Below are positions 25,401 through 37,628 of a stretch of DNA of 64,000 bases, in pieces. The stretch's first letter is position 1; each line of letters begins with the position of its first letter. The translations under genes and the position numbers were made by a program. This DNA comes from Hofstenia miamia (Eukaryota; Xenacoelomorpha; Acoela): assembly GCA_004352715.1 (NCBI GenBank), contig SCFE01000105.1, positions 1,412,148 to 1,476,147 on the forward strand, given 5' to 3'. The notes beneath the pieces are model-generated. The model searched no databases, was not told the DNA's origin, and was given only the letters and a program-made list of their open reading frames with translations.

Positions 25401-26415
25401 CAATCATGAGGAGCATAATTTGTCAGGCTTGTCTTTGATTTGTAAAATTAATTTCTAGTAATTGAAGTGACCAATTTGTCGTCATCTGTGATTATTTTTG
25501 AATGAGAGATAGGAAATTAACTAGCATCTTTTTGAAAATTATTTTTGTAAGGGTTAGTATGTTTCAAATACCTGAATACGGTGTTTACTGTTAAAGTAAA
25601 TACTGTTTTTTAATCTTCTAATACACCTGTTTCCTCTCATTAATCCCTGCTAACTTTAAGAGTTAATTAAAATACTTAAACTTCTAATAATGTTTGCAGA
25701 ACAAAATGTTTTGAGATCTTATTAACATTTTAGGCATTTTAAGGTGGTTGATTTAGTGGTCATTACAATTTTAAGGGCATAGCTTAATTTCTGTTACGTT
25801 AGACAACTTGTTTCTGAGATAAAATCAGCTTTTTTAAACTAAAAATCTTGTCAATATATAATTTAAATTCATGAAATCTTGAATGCAAATTTACTTACCT
25901 CCAATAATATTTTGTAGTATATCATTAATATCAGATCTAGCTTTGCAAAATATCATCAAATTCTCAAATATGTGGATAAAAAATACCTAATAATTACACT
26001 TTCAAGTCCTTATTAAGTTTTTGTTCTATGCAGTACTTTGTAAATGTTTTTGAATTTTATCAAGTTTCTGTTCTTTTAAATACTCACACTAATTGACTGG
26101 CATGACATTTTATAATGCAGAGAATCAATAGACAATGTTTTCGCTTTTGTTTTAACCACAACCCTTCGATTTTGTTTTTCTAAACTACTATAAATGTCAT
26201 TCATTTTGCGACGTTGACGCTGCATATGTCATGTAGTTCTGTTGCGGCCTTGCGAGCTTGACAATATGCACAAAAATAATTAATCAAGTCATCCTTTACA
26301 GTTATTGTTTAATAATTCTTAAATTTTAGGAATTAAACTTATTGTTTATTTAAAAAATTTCAAAATTACCCAAAATTTAAAAAGTGAAATCACTTGGAAA
26401 AGACTAAAATTTGAC
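22500..26415. other. AT-rich stretch without recognisable gene
   Basis: About 3.9 kb of AT-rich DNA. A cluster of ATTAATTG/CAATTAAT palindromic strings at about 23740-24180 is simple-sequence-like. No coding family, terminal repeats or RNA gene were recognised. Confidence 0.45.
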
Positions 26416-26418
26416 ATT

Positions 26419-26462
26419 ATATATATATATATACATGTATAAATATATATATATATATATAT
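26419..26462. repeat. (TA)n microsatellite, compound
   Basis: Two TA runs separated by a short TACATGTATAAA interruption. Confidence 0.9.
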
Positions 26463-28395
26463 TACTGGTATTAGATAGTGCATATGCTTATTTCATTTAG
26501 TAGTACATCAACCTGTTCATACTGGAACTTATGTCAGCATGAAAGATATAAGTTAAAGACTTTCTTCAGAATTCTTATAAATCACATTTTAAGAAATCAA
26601 TTTTGCAAAGGAGTATTTTATATACAAAAGAACTATTTTTTTTGATTAAAAGTAATTATAAATGTGCCAGTTGGTGATTTGGAAAAAGGACACAAATTTC
26701 AGAAATCTATATTTAGAAAAACATCCGTTGAAGATTTTCAGTGCACAGATGTCAATAAATTAAAAAGCGGAAAGGATTTGGGGCATAAAATAGATCAATT
26801 TAGTAAACTACACAATATAAAAACATGCTTACATTTTCTATGTTGTTCTAAGTGCCTTTCGAGTTCACATTCCATGTGCTTGCACATTAGGTATTAAGAT
26901 TAGTGTTCAGAATTTTTATTAATGCAGATTTTACAAGATTATTACTGAACGTAGATGGCAAGCATGGGATTTCCAACCTAGGTCTTAATTAATAAATTGA
27001 CAGTTTTAATTAATTGTAACATTGAATTATATGATGACCGACAGCTTTCAATGCTGCATATTGCTGGGAAAATTAGCTCTCTATTGCTGCCCAATCTAAT
27101 TCAAGGCCACTTTTTTATTTATATTCAATTCATTTGGAAACAATTTTATTCTATACTTATAAACTTAGTTATATAGGCATTCACATAATTCCCGAAAAAT
27201 ATAACCACGAGGTGGTAGTGGAGTTTTTAGCACTTAGTTTAATATTTTATAATACTAATACTATCTGCATTCGAATATTACATTGTATTGATTAAAGAAA
27301 TGCTTTATTCTTCATTAAGTGATTGCCTCCGGATTTCCAAGATAAATGTAAATATCTTTATCAGTATTTAATTATATATATATATATATATATGTGCGTT
27401 TGTGTGTGAAAATATTGCCTATTTGATGTTTCCATTTATTTAATATAATTTCAAATTGCATATGAGAAGAAGTTCGCAAATACACGTTATTAAAAGGCAA
27501 CATGCGCATTAGATTAAAAAATTAATGTGAACGTGAACTTCCAGATATACATTCTTACAAAAGCATCATTGAATATTGGAGTGAAATTATATACTTCTGC
27601 ACAAGTGATGGACAGAGAGTCGAATAGTTGTTTCCAAACACAATCGAAAGAATAACTTTAATGATTGAAATCGGGCAAGAGTTTGAGACTAATTGACATT
27701 CGAACACAGGGCTTTAGAATGCTTGCTGAACCTTAATTATGACGAAAATTGTAAAGAAATTCTTAATAGGCTTGGAAAAAATTGTTTGAAAATGTGACCA
27801 TATCGACTTGTATCTAGGGATACAAATGACAGCTTAGGATTACGCTGGAATTTGTCAACATTCGCTAAGCAGCTCATGTTTTCAATCATGTATGTCTTGA
27901 GACATTTTTTCAACTTACCCTAGGTATTCTAAAGACCCAATAATTAGAAAATTCAGAGTATTAAGCTATTGAATGCATCAAAAAGTCTCATAGCAAGCAG
28001 TCACCAATATATGTTTAGTTACTAAGTCCGAATTGAGAAGTTGAATAAGAACTCTTCCCCTTAATTAAGGCGGATTGAATATTGTTGTTTAAATACTTTA
28101 TAGCATTTAGAAAAAAATATGTATCCGAATGGTTAGTGATATTGAAAAATATAAAAATAATATTACCATTATGAAGGGGTGTGGTGCTAAAATTTACTGT
28201 GGCTATATACTAACTGCCAATTCCAAATCAGCATATATGAGACATATTTTATCATACAAATGTTATCACTTTTTGCGGATATACACTAACAGCAACTTCG
28301 AAATCATATATACATGTGTATATTCATACAAATGTTATAATTTTTTGCAGGTATACGCTAATTCCCAATTTCAAATCATCGTATATGAGACATGT
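26463..28395. other. AT-rich stretch without recognisable gene
   Basis: A further (TA)n run lies at 27372-27393. At 28205-28400 a sequence built on ACAAATGTTATCACTTTTTGC / ATTCC-AATTTCAAATCA recurs about every 95 bp, a short degenerate tandem repeat of two to three units leading into the TA tract. No protein family was recognised. Confidence 0.5.
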
Positions 28396-28398
28396 ATA

Positions 28399-28400
<2 letters not shown>

Positions 28401-28485
<85 letters not shown>

Positions 28486-28668
28486 TNNNNNNNNNNNNNN
28501 NNNNNNNNNNNNNNNNNNNNNNNNNNNNNNNNNNNNNNNNNNNNNNNNNNNNNNNNNNNNNNNNNNNNNNNNNNNNNNNNNNNNNNNNNNNNNNNNNNNN
28601 NNNNNNNNNNNNNNNNNNNNNNNNNNNNNNNNNNNNNNNNNNNATATATATATATATATATATATATT
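28401..28668. repeat. (TA)n microsatellite spanning an assembly gap
   Basis: TA repeats with occasional TACA interruptions run into 157 unknown bases (28487-28643) and resume on the far side. Poly-Tyr/Ile open frames across it are artefacts. Confidence 0.92.
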
Positions 28669-28983
28669 GTCCCAATATTAACATCCTTTGCAACAAAGAA
28701 GATTTTCAACAACAAAGATCTTATCCCTAAGAAATTAGTTTCTTCTGTAATTTACCAATATGAATGTGATGATTGAAATAAATCATACATCAGGGAAACT
28801 AAAGGACATCTTGGATAATGGATGAAAGAACACATAAGAGGACATTTAAATTCGGAAATTTACTTATATCACCATGAAATCATGGAAGAAGATTTGAAGA
28901 TATTACTAAGGTCAAAGCATCATAAAATTGGAGAGCAAATTATTTTTAAATCTTCAAAAAACAATGCAAGAGAACATCAATAA
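28666..28983 (+). pseudogene. Penelope-like element, GIY-YIG endonuclease relic
   Basis: The frame reads KDLIPKKLVSSVIYQYECDD, a stop (TGA), NKSYIRETKGHLG, a stop (TAA), WMKEHIRGHLNSEIY, and later reaches a stop at 28981. The order V-Y-x-Y-x-C, then YIxETxxHL, then a K/R-EH-x-x-H helix is that of the GIY-YIG nuclease C-terminal to the reverse transcriptase of Penelope-like retroelements. In functional members the motif is YIGET; here Gly is Arg. The RT part is not visible and would lie in or beyond the gapped (TA)n tract. Two in-frame stops make it non-functional. Confidence 0.75.
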
Positions 28984-29126
28984 TTCTAGGTCTATAGTGC
29001 ATGCAATCTATTTATAATTTCATTTAGTGTAGTTGATTGTAAAATATTTAGTTACCGCATTTGTCATACTGACAATGATTCCTAATAATCGAAACCGGTC
29101 CAAATTTTTAACTGTCTTGTATATTT

Positions 29127-29130
<4 letters not shown>

Positions 29131-29166
<36 letters not shown>
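29131..29166. repeat. (TA)n microsatellite ending in a gap
   Basis: A TA run broken by 48 unknown bases (29167-29214). Confidence 0.9.
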
Positions 29167-29484
29167 NNNNNNNNNNNNNNNNNNNNNNNNNNNNNNNNNN
29201 NNNNNNNNNNNNNNCCTCTACGGGCTTTGGATTCAAAATTTTAAAATATCTACAAGGCACTGGATACAAAAATAATTATACAGGTGCAAGATAATATGGC
29301 GGACGGGGCTGGATAGGGGTCTAAAAAAAATTTTTATTGGAAAAATGTGAAACTCATACATAAGAAATTAGACCTCTATTCCAAATACGTAATGTAAACA
29401 TTTTTTAATAAAATGAATTATTTTGGCTTTCCATCAAAAAAAAGTGCAGACGGTGGATACAAATCCCATAGTATATATAGCCCG

Positions 29485-29511
<27 letters not shown>
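29485..29511. repeat. (TA)n microsatellite
   Basis: An uninterrupted TA run of about 27 bp. Confidence 0.9.
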
Positions 29512-29515
<4 letters not shown>

Positions 29516-31660
29516 AATTTTGAACACTCTGATTGCTTTGGACAAACGCATAGTTTTATTGTGTCAAAATAACATGATCAACTTGTAGAAAATAATTGAG
29601 TCTAAAGAAAAATACCAATTTAAGTTACATCTTTTGTTTAGTGACAAGTGAAAATTTTATTGTATCTTTCAGAAAAAGTATTTGCAACGTTAATTAAGAT
29701 TCCATTTGTTATTATAAAAGATTAGAAGGTAATTATAGTGATGACATCAATTTAATATTTGCTTCTATAATTTCTTTCAAAAGTTGAACAAAATACGTTT
29801 CATAGATTAAATACTCTAATAGGAATACGGATTTTTATTCCTACTGTGAATGCCGACGTATTAATCAATAATTTATGAATATATCACCGCAGATTGATTA
29901 ATTCCCAAACCCACATTTATTTTGAATAAAAGTCATTAATAATGCGTTAGAGAATTTCAATTGTATTTGACAAATATCTTAATTTGAAATTTATTCAATA
30001 GTTGGTTAGAACAGTGCAATTTTTAATATCTAGAGTACAATGTGAAGACACTGATGAAATGCTATATACATTAAAATTTAATCATGCCATGTTAAAAGAT
30101 TTGGACGAGTCAATCCAAATGCCAATTGTCACCCAGAATTTCTGAGCGACCGAATCGGAATAATGCATAATGTTAAATAATATATTGTTCCATATATTCA
30201 TCATTTCATTATTAGAAAATTACCAATTTCTAAATAATAAGTAAACTTAATCCCCAAGCTCCACACATTTTATATAAAATCTTTCTCAAATCTTCAAATT
30301 GGCAAATTACTGGCTGAATTTTTTCGACCAACCCAAATAACGTTTTCAAGCTATGGGGCATAGTGAAAAAAAAATGTTGGCCAAAAATGCTTCCCTTTTT
30401 GGATTTCCTACCACTGAAGGCATTACTGTGGAAAATTTTCTGAAGAATGTAGACAACGTTGTTCTTGACATCGGGTTCATACCTTTATTAAATGGTAAGA
30501 TGGTGATATACAAGCTAAATAATAAACCTAATTTCAATAACTGAAATTTTACTGATCCCTTAAAATAAGTTAATAGTAATAATTATTAATTTTTTAGTAA
30601 AAGTTGAAAGATGAGACGTTCCTTTTCCCCCCTACTAACTCTGATCTGTTTTGCATTACTCATTTATATAGTTTTTCTTAAATACAACGCATTAATTAGT
30701 GCATTAGCTTTCAGTCCAAAGAATAATTGTCAAATGCATCTTTTGAAATCTTTTTATTGAGTTGATAACAATTCGTTTTTGAGCAAAGACATAATTAACA
30801 TTATCCATGTAAAATAGCCTTTGTTAATTTTTTTCTATCCAGTTTTTTTTCAAAATAATCAATAAGTCACATGCACGTACTTTCACATTATTTTACATGG
30901 ATGACAAATTCCTTCCAAGCAATTATCCAATGTAGCTAATGTAATAAACTCGTTAGTACACAATTTTACTAGAACTTGAAAGGGTGGGAAATCGGTCCCA
31001 CCACTTGAGCTGGTCTGTCCAACAATGACCTGTGGCCTGACCCAGCCGTCTAACAATAGCAGTATAATATGCTCAAAATGTTTTAGCTTAAAAGTATTAA
31101 TAAAATCAATAAAAAATACAACAAAATAAAATCTTTAAGAATTTTAAAGATTCAAATGTTTAACATTGTAACTTGTTCCTTAAACCTGTTAGTGCTTTTC
31201 TACGCTTACGATTATAAATGACTCGCTAGTTGACCCATGTAAGTTTTACTTGGTACCCCCATAGAAATTCTAGTAAGTTGACAATTTGTTCTGAATTATA
31301 ATAAGGAATAGCTATCAACATCCACGTTTTTGGATCATGAAACGTTATAGATGATTCGACTGCTAAGACGTCTAAATTTACAATTAAAATTAAAAAAATT
31401 TTCAGAAAGCTTTGATATGTAATTAATTACTGATTAAATATTAAAATTATATGTTTATGTGAAGATGCTAAAGAGATTCTTAAATTTCTAAGGATCTCGC
31501 ATAATGTCTTATGCAAAATGAATTGATAGGGATTTAAGCATGGCTATAAATAGCTTTGGAATTAAGACTTCAGGTTCTCGAATTACTTCAATAAGATTAA
31601 GTTGTATGTGATCATTCAAATCTCTCAATATCTATTTTAAATAAAATTTTAGGATATGTT
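29512..31660. other. AT-rich stretch without recognisable gene
   Basis: A 63-codon open frame at 30353-30544 encodes a plausible mixed sequence (FLKNVDNVVLDIGFIPLLNG), but no splice sites or family could be assigned. A short GC-richer island at 30980-31060 looks like a transposon fragment of unknown type. Confidence 0.45.
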
Positions 31661-31673
31661 TGTATGTGTAGAC

Positions 31674-31978
31674 TAGTGATGTGCGGATATCCGGTTTTTT
31701 CCGCCCATACCTGCGGGTACACATATTTTTATCGTATGCGCTTTTCTTCTGCATTATGAGTATTTAAAAAAGAATTTTCATCAAAAAAAATTTATTAAAA
31801 AATTGACAAACATTTCATATAATGAATGTAAACTGTTTTCGAAATATCAAAAATTCCAAATTTTGTTATCTGATGAGGGCAGGTACAGGTAAAAAGTTTC
31901 GGGTATGGGGAGGTACAGGTAACAAAGTATTTCTTGTCTGACGGTGCGACACTAGAATACTCTACCCACACATCACTA
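31674..31978. mobile_element. hAT-like MITE, about 305 bp
   Basis: The left end is TAGTGATGTGCGGATATCCG, and the complement of the right end is TAGTGATGTGTGGGTAGAG, matching at most of the first 16 bases. TAGTGATG is a common hAT terminus. An internal pair of GGCAGGTACAGGTAA / GGAGGTACAGGTAAC strings repeats near the right end. A clean 8-bp flanking duplication is not evident. Confidence 0.65.
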
Positions 31979-32876
31979 CTATAATATAGACCTAAATGGA
32001 ATTGAGAATTCTAGGTCAATTGAAAATAACTATTATTTCTGTTTCTGTATTATATATGATTCCAATAGACACAAGAACCTTAACTACCGCCAATTTCGTA
32101 CGCTGTGAATGTGATTCATTTATTACAATGGTCTGCATAAAAATTGTGGAATTAGTGAAATGCAACATTTTAGATAATTTTGGGTACACAATGTTCGAAT
32201 CTGACCTCAGATTTTGTTTATCGGGTAAGGATTTGGAGAAATTTAAAAATTAAAAATTTGCATGTAAGCCACACTTAGTGATATATTTTATCATTTCACC
32301 TAAATTATAATTATTAATCGGCAACCGCTTAGGACAAATTTGTGATTTCAGATTGACAGTGGCAATCTTATCCCGAGAAAGTATTTGATAAGAAGATTCT
32401 TAATATTTTTAAATAAAACCTGTGTAGATTCTATAACCGAAGTGAACTGATAATGTGAATGCCTTGAGCTGTTTATAATCTCAACATTTGCATTATTCTA
32501 TTTAATAAGGAAAAATCGACTGAATATTATACTCTAGCTAAGTAGAAATACTTTTTCCCAATTATATTTAGTTTCCTGAAACAATATTGGTTCATTCACG
32601 ACAGCATCGGAAAATGCTTCAGACAAATAGTTTTACATAGCAAAACCGCTCAATACTTTATCATTTTCAGCATAGGAATATGTGTATTTTTACCTAAAAC
32701 TTACAGAGCTGGGCTTGAACCTAAACTTCCGCCCCATGTCATCGATTAAAACGCTTTTTATTGTAACAGTGCGAAACAAGAATTGAAATTCATTAAAATA
32801 CATTACACATATATAGATGTGCATAGCAAGTCTTAACCCTATCTTACCTGGTGGGCCGATTTGACCCCCTTCCCTA

Positions 32877-33460
32877 TTTTATCTTATCTTAAATAGCTTT
32901 ATTTGTTTGCACAATTTGCATATGTACAATTAAGTATAATACATATTTACAATGTATACAAACACCTAAATATACACATGCACTACAAACTAAGCTAGAC
33001 AATTAAAATTTAAACACAAAAAATACAATTAAAAGCATCAGTACAATCACACAATTAAAAAAGATAGAATATATTTTTCGCTACAGTTTTTAAATGAACT
33101 TTTTATTTTGCTCTGCTAATAGATTATTTTTTAATAATTTTTTAAATTTTTTAAGGTTTCTTTCCTGTCTAATGCTGATTGGTAATTTGTTCTAAAGTTT
33201 GCAAGAATTTGTGGTGAAAGAATTGTTCCAATAATTGTTAGTTGGCAATTATTATTTATGCATTTATTCGCACGGTGATTATATTTTACAAATTGTTCAT
33301 TGAGCAGTTTACGGCTGATTTTGATTTCCTTAAACATAAGCACCAGGTTGTTCTACTTTGTTATTGATCTTGGTGTACTTTCGTACTAGCTTGCTGTCTG
33401 TTTATGCTAAACATAGTACAAATTGGCCAGTTAAAGATCCTACATATACGCTGTTGCTCA
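32877..33460 (-). pseudogene. Non-LTR retroelement 1, C-terminus and 3' region
   Basis: The minus-strand frame 33343-33131 contains ISRKLLNEQFVKYNHRANK, TILSPQILANFRTNYQSAL and DRKETLKNLKNY. Its end resembles the usual end of jockey/CR1-type reverse transcriptases (N-LP--IR---L--FK--L). Downstream on the minus strand is a noncoding 3' region ending in an AAGATAAGATAAAA tail near 32880, the short-repeat tail common in these elements. It continues the pieces at 34211-34398 and 34499-35651 and is separated from them by the inserted MITE. Confidence 0.6.
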
Positions 33461-33463
33461 GCA

Positions 33464-34398
33464 ACATTAATACTATTTCTGTGTACAAAATGGAAGGGGG
33501 ACAGGTCGACCCATGGGGCAGGGTGGGGCGGGAATGACGCAAGATTTTACTAAAGTGGGTACCCATGGGGCAAAAACACTTTTTAGCTAAGAAAGATTGC
33601 CAATTTTAGAGATTTTAAAATTTTCTTTTACATTAAAGTTCCCTGTTTAAAAAAATTATTTACTTGGAAATTTAGTCGCATTTAAAAAATTAATTACCAT
33701 GCATTTTAGCTATTGGTGAAATTTGCTTCTATTCAATGATATCAGCAAGATCATTAAGATCTGATTTGTAGTCAATAGTGCAATTGTCCTTGTATAAATG
33801 TATTATGTAAAATACTAGCTTTACAAAACGCTCTATAGTGCTAAAATTAATTTCATTTTGCTATTAATAATTTTTAATGTGCATTGGCATCAGGTTTGTT
33901 TTTAGATTCCTATTGATAATAGTAATAGTAGAGATGACATTTTAAAAGATGATTCTGTATCATCTAGGAAGTAAGGATTCAAAATATTTGAGTGGTGGTG
34001 TAGAGTAATGCATTAGAAATTATCATAGAACAAATATGGGGCAATAAAATTGTTCTGGAGCAGAATTTTGCAGTAGACCAATTTGAGGCTGTAAAATATA
34101 AAACGTGGGAAATATGGGGCAGATATCAACACTTGGAAATGGAGCAGGGCACAAGCTCTGTGGGGGGCGGTGCAGAGCAGTTCAAAAAATCCGTCCTACT
34201 TCCACCTCTGTTCTGTACTTATTCTGGGAAATACCCCAAGTTATACAGGCTTTTAATATTTATAAATATTTGTGAAAATCAAGATAATGAAGAAAATTAC
34301 AGAACAATTATTTAAAGCCTTACAACAATAGAGTGAAAGCTTAAAGTCTTTTAATTTAAAAGTGGGAAGCCAATCAATGTGAGACAATATGTGTCAAA
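33464..34398. repeat. 935-bp duplicated segment, copy 1
   Basis: This is nearly identical to 36694-37628, offset by exactly 3,230 bp. By eye there are very few differences: a cluster near 33483-33496 at the MITE left end, and one base near 33891. It contains the whole MITE copy 3 and a piece of retroelement C-terminus. It stops exactly at the start of a 100-base gap. Confidence 0.92.
33487..34210. mobile_element. hAT-like MITE, family A copy 3
   Basis: The interior is nearly identical to copy 4 (36715-37440). The right end ...CTTCCACCTCTG is followed by TTCTGTAC (34211-34218), the same sequence as in copy 4. The left end is altered (ACAAAATGG in place of the intact CAGAGATGG). It sits inside the C-terminal coding region of a minus-strand non-LTR retroelement. 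Confidence 0.85.
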
Positions 34399-34498
34399 NN
34401 NNNNNNNNNNNNNNNNNNNNNNNNNNNNNNNNNNNNNNNNNNNNNNNNNNNNNNNNNNNNNNNNNNNNNNNNNNNNNNNNNNNNNNNNNNNNNNNNNN
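34399..34498. other. Assembly gap (100 N)
   Basis: Exactly 100 unknown bases, the usual placeholder for a gap of unknown size. The gap removes the reverse-transcriptase core of the minus-strand retroelement. Confidence 0.95.
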
Positions 34499-35651
34499 CT
34501 TAAAGATTGGTGTAATGTCTGCTCTTTTTAGACATTGTGGATAGGTATTGGTGTGGATGGAATAATTAAAAGCAAACAGTAGATATTTTGAGAAATAATT
34601 TATATATTTTTTTATGATGATGACGGGCACCCCACACCTTCCGCTGGAAGTATTGGGGTCAAGGTTGTGTACAACCTTAATTAGATCATGCTCAGTACTA
34701 AAACTGAAGGTGAACGAGTTCTTGGATTGCTTAATCTTGTTTATAAATGGTTCTTTGTACCGAGATCTTTGAATACCTTGTTCCTATTGTTTACAATTAA
34801 TTTGTCATTTGTAAAGATTTTGTTGTCTACCTTAATTTCGTGAATATTGCAATCAAAAGGCTTTTCCTTGTTCAGAAACTTATTGATGAACTGCCATTTA
34901 TTTTTTCCTTGAGTAAACTTTTCAAAAAATTGCTTGCATTTTTGCTCTTCAACCTTCGTTTTTAATTTTGAAAGTCTTGCGTTAACTTTATTATATGCAG
35001 CAATGTTAAATTGTGTGCGATTACTAATCAAGGAGTTCCAGATTTTTTTCTTTTCTGTCACTAAAGCCTCTATTTCTTTGTTTTTTGTTCTATTGCAGCC
35101 ACCTATTTTTACGTATCTGATTCTACATGGTGCGTTAACATTTAAACAGATATTTAATTCCTTCATAATGAAGTGACCAGGATCATGCAGTGTATAGACC
35201 TAGTCCCATGCGACATTTTCTAGAGACTTTTTGAAAATGTTGTCATCAAATTTAGCATATAAATCTTTTTTCTCATGTTGATATGATGAATTTCATTTGA
35301 GGCAAAAAGCATAAATTGTGGTCTGAAAAATAGTTAAAAATGAAACTCTTGAATTGAATATAATCAATGTTTGTTAAAAAGTAATCAATTAAATTCACTC
35401 CTCTGGTGGGAACTGCACGATTTATTAGATCAAGTTGAAGTTCGTCACAAATATGGTTAATGTACTTTGACTCGTGTTTGGAGAGATAATTAATATTGTA
35501 ATCTCCAATTAGAATAATTTCTTTGTTAAGGGCAGCATCTTGGACCTCTAGAATTTTTTTATTGACGAAATCTTTGCAAAATTGCTTTTTAGGGGAATAA
35601 CTGATGAATATTAATAAAATTTTTATGAAATTATAGCATTAGGGGTTTTCA
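34499..35651 (-). pseudogene. Non-LTR retroelement 1: endonuclease, linker and start of RT
   Basis: Reading on the minus strand from about 35640: FISYSPKKQFCKDFVNKK, then EIILIGDYNINYLSKHES, then NYFSDHNLC. The GDYN and SDHN motifs are those of the apurinic-type endonuclease that nicks target DNA in jockey/CR1-like elements. The linker at 35166-34741 is a clean 141-codon frame rich in Lys and Asn, containing GKNKWQFINKFLNKEKPF. The RT begins at 34630 with NTYPQCLKRADITPIFK, the usual PxxLKxAxxxPIxKxG entry, then runs into the gap. Several frameshifts and stops, and a second gap (35652-36017) at its 5' end, mean the full length is unknown. Confidence 0.8.
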
Positions 35652-36017
35652 NNNNNNNNNNNNNNNNNNNNNNNNNNNNNNNNNNNNNNNNNNNNNNNNN
35701 NNNNNNNNNNNNNNNNNNNNNNNNNNNNNNNNNNNNNNNNNNNNNNNNNNNNNNNNNNNNNNNNNNNNNNNNNNNNNNNNNNNNNNNNNNNNNNNNNNNN
35801 NNNNNNNNNNNNNNNNNNNNNNNNNNNNNNNNNNNNNNNNNNNNNNNNNNNNNNNNNNNNNNNNNNNNNNNNNNNNNNNNNNNNNNNNNNNNNNNNNNNN
35901 NNNNNNNNNNNNNNNNNNNNNNNNNNNNNNNNNNNNNNNNNNNNNNNNNNNNNNNNNNNNNNNNNNNNNNNNNNNNNNNNNNNNNNNNNNNNNNNNNNNN
36001 NNNNNNNNNNNNNNNNN
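35652..36017. other. Assembly gap (366 N)
   Basis: Unknown bases at the 5' side of the minus-strand retroelement endonuclease. Confidence 0.95.
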
Positions 36018-36690
36018 TCACACTTCGTTTAGCCGTTAAGAAACTGTGGGCTCTGCTTCAGCACATGAGCCCGAAGGTTAGCGGATTTCGTTGAAATAAG
36101 TAAAGAATATATTGTAGCCAAAAACTTTTTACTGTTGATATCAACAAGAAATTCCTGTTGATTTGAATTGATATCAATTAGCAAATGTCAGTTGATTTAA
36201 TTTTATTTCATGCGAAATTTGCATTTCAACGGCAACCTTGGTGTATAAAACCCTTGGAATTTTAGAAAGAGGGATATTGTGACTATAAAACAAAATATAT
36301 GAATAATTTGCATTATACATATCGAAATGCACATGATGAAAACCCTTATCTAATAGTATTACTAGACATTCTTTATAGCTCTATTTCAGAGATGGAAAGC
36401 GGTAGATTGGTGGACTGTCCACCAAGACCCCAAACTCTGTGCCGAGCCCCATGATCACGTTTTAAATTGCGTCCCTATATACACAAGTTTTTGTTCAGCT
36501 CTATCACATTGTCCCATTTGTACTGCCTCGAATTCTTTTTGCTCTATTTCAACTAATCCCAGCACTGACCGGGCTGTGAGGTGACCCAATTCACATGAGC
36601 CGCGGGCTATGTAGGGCCGATTTCCAAGGAGAAATTGTTGGGTCTCCCCTGGAAAAATATTAAATATTTAATTTTTTCGCTGAAACAGAA
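36018..36690. other. GC-richer fragments of unidentified repeats
   Basis: Contains a hAT-like start (CAGAGATGGAAAGCGGTAG at 36387) without a detected partner end. It also has a GC-rich piece at 36545-36660 (GACCGGGCTGTGAGGTGACC). No coding region was recognised. Confidence 0.4.
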
Positions 36691-36693
36691 TGC

Positions 36694-37628
36694 ACATTAA
36701 TACTATTTCTGTACCAGAGATGGAAGTGGGACAGGTCGACCCATGGGGCAGGGTGGGGCGGGAATGACGCAAGATTTTACTAAAGTGGGTACCCATGGGG
36801 CAAAAACACTTTTTAGCTAAGAAAGATTGCCAATTTTAGAGATTTTAAAATTTTCTTTTACATTAAAGTTCCCTGTTTAAAAAAATTATTTACTTGGAAA
36901 TTTAGTCGCATTTAAAAAATTAATTACCATGCATTTTAGCTATTGGTGAAATTTGCTTCTATTCAATGATATCAGCAAGATCATTAAGATCTGATTTGTA
37001 GTCAATAGTGCAATTGTCCTTGTATAAATGTATTATGTAAAATACTAGCTTTACAAAACGCTCTATAGTGCTAAAATTAATTTCATTTTGCTATTAATAA
37101 TTTTTAATGTGCATTGGCATCACGTTTGTTTTTAGATTCCTATTGATAATAGTAATAGTAGAGATGACATTTTAAAAGATGATTCTGTATCATCTAGGAA
37201 GTAAGGATTCAAAATATTTGAGTGGTGGTGTAGAGTAATGCATTAGAAATTATCATAGAACAAATATGGGGCAATAAAATTGTTCTGGAGCAGAATTTTG
37301 CAGTAGACCAATTTGAGGCTGTAAAATATAAAACGTGGGAAATATGGGGCAGATATCAACACTTGGAAATGGAGCAGGGCACAAGCTCTGTGGGGGGCGG
37401 TGCAGAGCAGTTCAAAAAATCCGTCCTACTTCCACCTCTGTTCTGTACTTATTCTGGGAAATACCCCAAGTTATACAGGCTTTTAATATTTATAAATATT
37501 TGTGAAAATCAAGATAATGAAGAAAATTACAGAACAATTATTTAAAGCCTTACAACAATAGAGTGAAAGCTTAAAGTCTTTTAATTTAAAAGTGGGAAGC
37601 CAATCAATGTGAGACAATATGTGTCAAA
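36694..37628. repeat. 935-bp duplicated segment, copy 2
   Basis: Partner of 33464-34398. Here the sequence continues without a gap at the right side into more retroelement C-terminus, whereas copy 1 breaks at its gap. To the left of 36694 the two copies differ completely. Confidence 0.92.
36715..37440. mobile_element. hAT MITE, family A copy 4, intact ends
   Basis: A 726-bp element. The left end is CAGAGATGGAAGTGGGACAG, and the complement of the right end is CAGAGGTGGAAGTAGGACGG. Perfect 8-bp target duplication TTCTGTAC lies at 36707-36714 and 37441-37448. CAG start, short inverted repeats and 8-bp duplications are diagnostic of the hAT superfamily. It encodes no transposase. It interrupts the C-terminal region of a minus-strand non-LTR retroelement. 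Confidence 0.93.

Noticed and set aside
28129-28776. 215-codon open frame with Tyr-Ile repeats
   Set aside because: It is an artefact of (TA)n and unknown bases. Only its last part (Penelope-like GIY-YIG) is meaningful.
30353-30544. Possible exon (FLKNVDNVVLDIGFIPLL)
   Set aside because: Protein-like, but no convincing splice sites, no partner exon and no family; the antisense frame is equally open.
34133-34315. 60-codon frame repeated identically at 37363-37545
   Set aside because: It is identical only because the 935-bp segment is duplicated; it spans the MITE right end and flank, so it is not a gene.
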